Of a stretch of DNA of 58,093 bases, positions 53,654-58,093 are shown piece after piece. The translations under genes were made by a program, and so were the position numbers. The stretch's first letter is position 1; every line of letters starts with the position of its first letter. The stretch is from Kaistella sp. (GTDB lineage Bacteria; Bacteroidota; Bacteroidia; Flavobacteriales; Weeksellaceae): NCBI GenBank assembly GCA_019459085.1, contig JAIBEW010000006.1, positions 1-58,093 of the forward strand. Direction: 5' to 3'. The notes under the pieces are model-generated. The model worked only from the letters and a program-made list of their open reading frames with translations, made no database searches and was not told the DNA's origin.

Positions 53654-53855
53654 ATCGGAATGTTTATCGATGGATATTGCAGATTTGAAATTCGTGATCA
53701 TTATTTTTGGTGACTGTAGCATCTCATGTAACATCTATGCACCATTTTTTTCACGGAACCATTATGTCAGCATTCTCATCAGCTTCCGCGTTCTGATTGG
53801 ATAATTTCTAAAATTTAGCTGTAGGTAATTTTTTAAAATAAAATACGATTATTGA

Positions 53856-54596
53856 TCATGGATTGGAAATTCTCAACCTAGGGTTTTCGTGATTATTGCT
53901 TTTTATTATCAATGTATTGCTTTCAATTTTTCCAGTAAATAATTTCCCACGACCCAACTTCCTTTTCTGTTTTTTGGACATGATGTGGTACAACGCTTCA
54001 TCAATGCAGATCGAAAGGTTTAACGCATAGTTTTTATCCTTCTGAAGTATATAGGAATCATGAATATCATCTTCCTGGCGAGTTATATTAAATAACGAAA
54101 AAGGGACTTCGAAGCGCACCTCTTCCTGTGGTTTTAAAAAAATCAGATTTTTTATGAAATAAACATTATGCCGCGCAGTACTTTTATCGGTGAGGTGATT
54201 TTTGTTCATCCACTCATTTAATAGTAAATTTTTGATTACCAGAAGTGAATCATTTCTTTTCCTGAATTTTTCAAAGTCTGTCAAATCACTATAGGGGAAA
54301 CTCGAGACTGTTTCAATTCTTTCATCTGTTAACACATCAAAAACATTTAGAGTTGGTGCAAGGAAAGGATATCTTTCAGAAAGATCCGGTCGTGGCCATT
54401 CACAGTTATCTGTAAAAAAAGCCTGAAGTCTTTGTTGATGGACCGGGACGACCCACACCTCACTTCCGGTATTCTTTATTGCAATTTCGGCAGTGGTTTT
54501 ATTTGAGTTCAGTTTCCACTGCATTGTTATCTGCGACTGACAATTTATATGAACTGTTAATAAAAGGATTAAAAGTATTTGTGTTTTTACAATCAT
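53856..54596 (-). CDS. Secreted paralogue 2 (putative immunity)
   Basis: 246 residues with a signal (VHINCQSQ). Family blocks: WVVPVHQQRLQAFF, FIKNLIFLKPQEEVRFEVPFSLFNIT, NYALNLSICIDEALYHI and KQKRKLGRGKLFTGKIESNTL. These align with the proteins at 55111 and 56597. It is separated from neighbours by 203-260 bases, so it may have its own promoter. Same strand as the toxin pieces. Confidence 0.7.
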   Translation of the reverse strand: MIVKTQILLILLLTVHINCQSQITMQWKLNSNKTTAEIAIKNTGSEVWVVPVHQQRLQAFFTDNCEWPRPDLSERYPFLAPTLNVFDVLTDERIETVSSFPYSDLTDFEKFRKRNDSLLVIKNLLLNEWMNKNHLTDKSTARHNVYFIKNLIFLKPQEEVRFEVPFSLFNITRQEDDIHDSYILQKDKNYALNLSICIDEALYHIMSKKQKRKLGRGKLFTGKIESNTLIIKSNNHENPRLRISNP

Positions 54597-54663
54597 TTTG
54601 AACTCTATTTAAATAAACATCCATTCTCTAACACTATTCATTTGTTTTATACAGAAACAGCAT

Positions 54664-55066
54664 CTATCTTTTATTTAAAATCCCTAATGTTAGCAAGGCA
54701 AACCAAGGTAAAGACAACAGCAGGCTAACCATCCAACCTTTTCTTTTTTTTTAATTGTAAAGGTTCATTTTTCCACTTATCATCAAGTGGTTTTATAACT
54801 TCTTGCGAATAATAAATTTCATTAATAAATGATAAAACTAAAAATATTAAAGCCTAACTCCAAGAAATAGCCTTGGAATAACCAACAATCTCCATTTTCA
54901 TGGAAATAATCTCCAAAATTAATAGAAATATAAGCCAAACAGATAATGATTGAAACCCACTTAATGCAATAGCAGCCGTAATACCATCCTCTTTATCCCA
55001 TTTATAATAGAATTTATAAACCCGGTAATACATGTAATCAAACAGTTCCTTTATTGTTCCCATCAT
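54664..55066 (-). pseudogene. Membrane protein gene with a stop and a frameshift
   Basis: The frame starting at 55066 reads a small membrane protein (FDYMYYRVYKFYYKWD... SVWLIFLLILEIISM) and hits TAG after 70 codons. Reading past it gives ALIFLVLSFINEIYYSQEV, and after a one-base shift in the A run (near 54742-54750) a second TM helix (GWMVSLLLSLPWFALL) ending at 54664. Both changes break a likely three-TM protein. It could be the immunity partner of a former toxin. Confidence 0.5.
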
Positions 55067-55110
55067 CTCAAAATTCTATCAATACAACCGTTCTACTAAA
55101 TGTGTCAATT

Positions 55111-55806
55111 CTATAATACAATCCTGTTACTTTCAATTATTCCTTTAAATAATTTGTATTTTTTTAACTGTTTTTTCTGCTTCTTTGTCAGGTAAGAGTA
55201 GATGTTTTTATCCGCACATAATAATGATCTGAAAGTAAATGTACTATTTACAGTTAACATATAGGAATCAAAATTTAAAAACAATTCCGATCTGTTGACC
55301 TTATAAAGATCCAATACAATTTCATAGGTAAAGCTTTTCCCTGGTTTTAAAACAATCAGATTGTTCATGATATAGAAATTCTGTTCCGCAGTTTTAAAAT
55401 CACTGATGTGTTCTTTTTTAGCCCACTCGCTGATCCGAGTTTTGTATTGCTGCCTCAAAGAATCGAATTCTTTACTTAGTAATGACATCGATTCTTCAGG
55501 TACATTATATGATTTGAGGTTAGCATGAACGTTCTCCCCCTTTTGGTTATGAAGCAGGACTGCAGGTGCAAAATACTTGTAGGGAAACTCCATTTGGTCC
55601 ATTCCACAGATTTCATCAGGATAATAAGCCTTCAAACCGGTTGTATCGAGCGGGATAATATACGTCTGATCCGACTCATTAATAAACTCAGCTTTTATAA
55701 TGAACTTACTGTGGCTGATTTTTTTTATCACAGTAACCTGATGTGTGATCTGGGCAGTAACGGTACTGAACAGCAGTACCCCTAGTAAAGTACAGTAATT
55801 TTTCAT
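55111..55806 (-). CDS. Secreted paralogue 3 (putative immunity)
   Basis: 231 residues with a signal peptide (FSTVTAQ). Family blocks: YIIPLDTTGLKAYY, MNNLIVLKPGKSFTYEIVLDLYKVN, FTFRSLLCADKNIYSYL and KQKKQLKKYKLFKGIIESN. It aligns along the whole length with paralogues 2 and 4. Upstream comes the 118-residue gene at 55869. Secreted and beta-rich. Confidence 0.72.
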   Translation of the reverse strand: MKNYCTLLGVLLFSTVTAQITHQVTVIKKISHSKFIIKAEFINESDQTYIIPLDTTGLKAYYPDEICGMDQMEFPYKYFAPAVLLHNQKGENVHANLKSYNVPEESMSLLSKEFDSLRQQYKTRISEWAKKEHISDFKTAEQNFYIMNNLIVLKPGKSFTYEIVLDLYKVNRSELFLNFDSYMLTVNSTFTFRSLLCADKNIYSYLTKKQKKQLKKYKLFKGIIESNRIVL

Positions 55807-55868
55807 AGACTTTTAATAAAACTTACCGATTAAACTGCAAATTCCAGCGTTTTTACTTGCGAAGATAT

Positions 55869-56225
55869 TTATTCTTTACATAAAGGAAAATAAAGTCTCT
55901 CCCATTTTTTCATATATTCATCTAAGGGCAGTTCCCAAAAAAATGGTGAGGGACAGAAATTAACCAATTCTTCGGTGATAAAACCAAATTTATCTTCACT
56001 TTGAAGATCTCCACTAAAAAAGATTGATTGAGCAGTGTATAATTTATTCACAGTATCTACTATATCCTCCTTCTTAATACCGTGGGTTTTGTAGCCCGTT
56101 AAAACTGTAAAAAACTCATGTACAAATTTACAGTACTCCGATGCAGACAATTTACTAATCTTTTCAAATTGTAACTGATCTTCAATAAAACTTTTTAATT
56201 TTTCGATTTCAATTTCTTTTTCCAT
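55869..56225 (-). CDS. Small cytosolic protein, candidate immunity
   Basis: The preferred start is MEKEIEIEKLKSF at 56225; five residues more are open upstream. About 118 residues, acidic, helical (FIEDQLQFEKISKLSASEYCKFVHEFFTVL, KEDIVDTVNKLY), with no signal. It is on the island strand, 62 bases upstream of paralogue 3. Size and acidity fit an orphan immunity protein; the family was not recognised. Confidence 0.6.
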   Translation of the reverse strand: MEKEIEIEKLKSFIEDQLQFEKISKLSASEYCKFVHEFFTVLTGYKTHGIKKEDIVDTVNKLYTAQSIFFSGDLQSEDKFGFITEELVNFCPSPFFWELPLDEYMKKWERLYFPLCKE

Positions 56226-56297
56226 ATTGTAAAAGTTCAATTAAGTCTGTCGGGGCGATAAATTAACATTTATAATCAGCAATTTACTAGAGATCAG

Positions 56298-56373
56298 TTA
56301 CTTCCCGATACAGAAAGTAGAGACTGGTGTATTAATGGAGGTTTAGAAGAAAGTAGTAGCACGATTAGTAAAT
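56298..56373 (+). repeat. 76-bp direct repeat, copy B
   Basis: Second copy of 50931-51006, in the 371-base gene-free gap between 56226 and 56596. Differences include a TGG/TTC change and an added stop in the common frame, so it is more decayed in that reading frame. The rest of the gap is AT-rich and shows no gene. Confidence 0.7.
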
Positions 56374-56596
56374 AAGAAAAGTAATAAAGCGGTAGGAAAA
56401 ATCAATATAACGTCATTACTGAATAAAAATACCACGAGAACTTAGATTCTTTCTCCGTAGTTATCCTTATCATATATTTCTACCTCTAACTAGCATACTA
56501 ATTACGAAAGAATTCATGGTAATTAAAAGGTATGTTGATGCAACGTGGAAATTCTTAAAAACCTATTAATGGAAAACAAAACTAAGGTATTACCAG

Positions 56597-57268
56597 CTAA
56601 AACTTAAATTCAATTACATTACTCTCAATTTTCCCAGTGTACAGTTTGTATTTTTTCATTTTTCTTCTTTGAGAAAAAGCTAAAAAATTATTGATGTCTG
56701 TATAATTACACATACTTAGATATAGTTTATAGTCATTTGTTTTTTTAAGAATATAATTGTAATAGATTAATTCCTGGCCGGTTATATTGTATAAATCAAA
56801 TTTAATTTTAAAAGATACTTTATCATGAGATTTTATATAAATCAGGTTATTAACTAAATTGTAGTTAATTAATGCAAGGTTGTCGTCCTTTATACTATGG
56901 CGATTACCCCATTTTTCTATTTTCTTTCGAAATTCATCTCTTTTTGTATTTATAGATTCATTAAAAGAATCAATGTTTTCGATTTGTTTGTAGCCCACAA
57001 CATATTCTTCTCTTTTCGCATCGGAATCAATAAAATTAAGCATTAATGCAAGACTAGGAAATTCTGCCTCAAAGTCGGAAAATCGAGCACATTCAGTTTC
57101 AAAAGGACGAAAATGAAGTGTATCAATTGGAAGAACATAATTTTCTTTAGATTCATTGTAAATGGACACGTTGGCAACTGAATTTATAAGTGAAAATTCT
57201 AATCTTAACTGGCCAAATATACAATAGGAAAAGAAGATGAAACTTAACGTATAGAATTTTTTGTGCAT
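56597..57268 (-). CDS. Secreted paralogue 4, adjacent to the second RHS toxin
   Basis: 223 residues with a signal (FSYCIFGQ). Family blocks: YVLPIDTLHFRPFE, LVNNLIYIKSHDKVSFKIKFDLYNITG, YKLYLSMCNYTDINNFL and RRKMKKYKLYTGKIESNVI. Its ATG is one base after the stop of the RHS C-terminus at 57270, so it is cotranslated with the toxin; this makes it the best immunity candidate of the family. The signal peptide suggests it protects in the periplasm, consistent with a peptidase toxin. Confidence 0.75.
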   Translation of the reverse strand: MHKKFYTLSFIFFSYCIFGQLRLEFSLINSVANVSIYNESKENYVLPIDTLHFRPFETECARFSDFEAEFPSLALMLNFIDSDAKREEYVVGYKQIENIDSFNESINTKRDEFRKKIEKWGNRHSIKDDNLALINYNLVNNLIYIKSHDKVSFKIKFDLYNITGQELIYYNYILKKTNDYKLYLSMCNYTDINNFLAFSQRRKMKKYKLYTGKIESNVIEFKF

Positions 57269-57269
57269 A

Positions 57270-58093
57270 TTACTTTAATTTATTTTTTTCGACGTTATAA
57301 ATATTTTTCCATTCATATAATAAACGATTGAAATCCTTATTAACCCGGTTTATTATTGACTGTTCATGCCGCATGCCATTCGGCCCATAATATTTTGAAG
57401 TAGCTTCCCACGCACTTATATTACCGTACCTAGTTTCACCCATGGAAATTTCCCAACTGACACCCATAACTTCTTGGAAGAAATTAAATGATCTTGGACT
57501 TGATTGGGGGACATTTGTTACTTCACTAAATTTACTTTTAAAAAATATATTTGCAAATACATGGCCATACATTTCGTGCCCTAGTGTCATGGCATAAGAT
57601 AAAATATTACTTATGTTATTAATATTAACAAATATAGTCTGTTCCCTTGTTACTGCTGCATTGTTTATAGAAAAATCTTCTCTAAACCCGGCTCCCGTCA
57701 TTTTAAACAACTCAGCTAAAGCAGGTACTTTATTAACTAAATCTATATAATCTTCAAACTCAGCTTTGGTATTTATTGGGTCTTCCCAATCAGCCTTCTT
57801 TAATTGATCTACTAAAGATAATAACTTCAAAGCAGATCCTCCATTGTCAAAATAATTTTGCACGAAACCACCCCCTGCACCTGCACCACCACCTCCTGTT
57901 AAGAAACTTCTCGTCTCAAGAACTCCGGATGGCTCCAGTATATTGCCTTCGTAATCCATATACTGGCCGGATCTATTGTTGAACCATCCGTACCCCACAT
58001 TCGTCCAATTTCCGCCCACCTCATACATTTTATCTATAGCTCCACTTGAACTCCTCCCGTCCGGATCAATGAAATTCACTGGATTGTTCACCG
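57270..58093 (-). CDS. RHS toxin C-terminus with zincin-like motif (5' cut by window edge)
   Basis: The frame is open to the right edge; the upstream part of the gene is outside. The visible start NNPVNFIDPDGR is the end of an RHS core. A Gly-rich linker (LTGGGGAGAGGG) leads to a toxin domain with LGHEMYGHVFAN, an HExxGH zinc-peptidase-like motif, and later ERHEQS-like sequence (GMRHEQSIINRVNK). The annotated Met at 58091 is a GTG inside the core, not a true start. The adjacent paralogue 4 is its presumed immunity gene. Confidence 0.75.
   Translation of the reverse strand, partial: VNNPVNFIDPDGRSSSGAIDKMYEVGGNWTNVGYGWFNNRSGQYMDYEGNILEPSGVLETRSFLTGGGGAGAGGGFVQNYFDNGGSALKLLSLVDQLKKADWEDPINTKAEFEDYIDLVNKVPALAELFKMTGAGFREDFSINNAAVTREQTIFVNINNISNILSYAMTLGHEMYGHVFANIFFKSKFSEVTNVPQSSPRSFNFFQEVMGVSWEISMGETRYGNISAWEATSKYYGPNGMRHEQSIINRVNKDFNRLLYEWKNIYNVEKNKLK

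Noticed and set aside
1-58093. CRISPR arrays, tRNA and rRNA genes
   Set aside because: No regularly spaced repeats, cloverleaf-like segments or rRNA sequence were noticed; direct repeats seen are dispersed and not array-like.

Overview
The window looks like a Flavobacteriia chromosome segment, most like Chryseobacterium or a close Weeksellaceae relative. The grounds are several SusC/SusD pairs, type IX secretion (T9SS) C-terminal sorting domains, FecI/FecR/STN signalling, TAnnTTTG -7 promoter boxes, A-rich leaders instead of Shine-Dalgarno sites, and dispersed intergenic repeats of the kind common in this group. No tRNA, rRNA or CRISPR array was seen.

Layout. (1) 1-9.4 kb, minus strand, visibly richer in GC: the start of a TonB siderophore-type receptor, then an operon SusC > SusD > S9 family peptidase that probably takes up and cleaves peptides. 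(2) 9.4-10.1 kb: repeats, a region resembling scrambled cobalamin-riboswitch pieces, a long hairpin that may be a structured RNA, and a perfect 17-bp palindrome in front of a small HTH gene. (3) 10.1-25 kb: an AT-rich defence island, almost all on the minus strand. It holds a small membrane protein/partner pair, an HNH protein coupled to a giant YobI-like membrane P-loop ATPase with a SIR2 fragment upstream, an IS3 remnant, a two-gene module made of a diadenylate-cyclase-superfamily protein and a Cap15-like two-TM beta-barrel effector, a complete type II CBASS operon (CapV patatin, DncV-like CD-NTase, Cap2, Cap3), a DUF4236 protein and a Fic protein. (4) 25-32 kb: repeats, a duplicated ~330-bp block carrying a 67-residue gene, a lipoprotein, an AraC regulator, a DHFR-like reductase and cydAB. 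(5) 32-39.6 kb: an ECF sigma/anti-sigma/STN-SusC/SusD/phosphoesterase import locus. (6) 40-58 kb: a polymorphic-toxin island. It has a four-gene operon (T9SS protein, two RHS-type proteins, immunity candidate), another T9SS protein, broken toxin and immunity pieces, four paralogous secreted proteins that look like an immunity array, and the C-terminus of a second RHS toxin running off the right edge.

The most interesting candidate is the DAC-like + Cap15-like pair (16810-17873) next to CBASS. It has the layout of a nucleotide-signalling module in which a second-messenger (or sensor) domain of the DisA_N superfamily, not a CD-NTase, is paired with a membrane effector. It could act independently or as a guard of the neighbouring CBASS. 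The HNH + YobI-ATPase pair (11026-15793) is a second candidate defence system, similar in logic to Septu but with a membrane-anchored ATPase. All functional statements come from motif recognition by eye; no database search was run.
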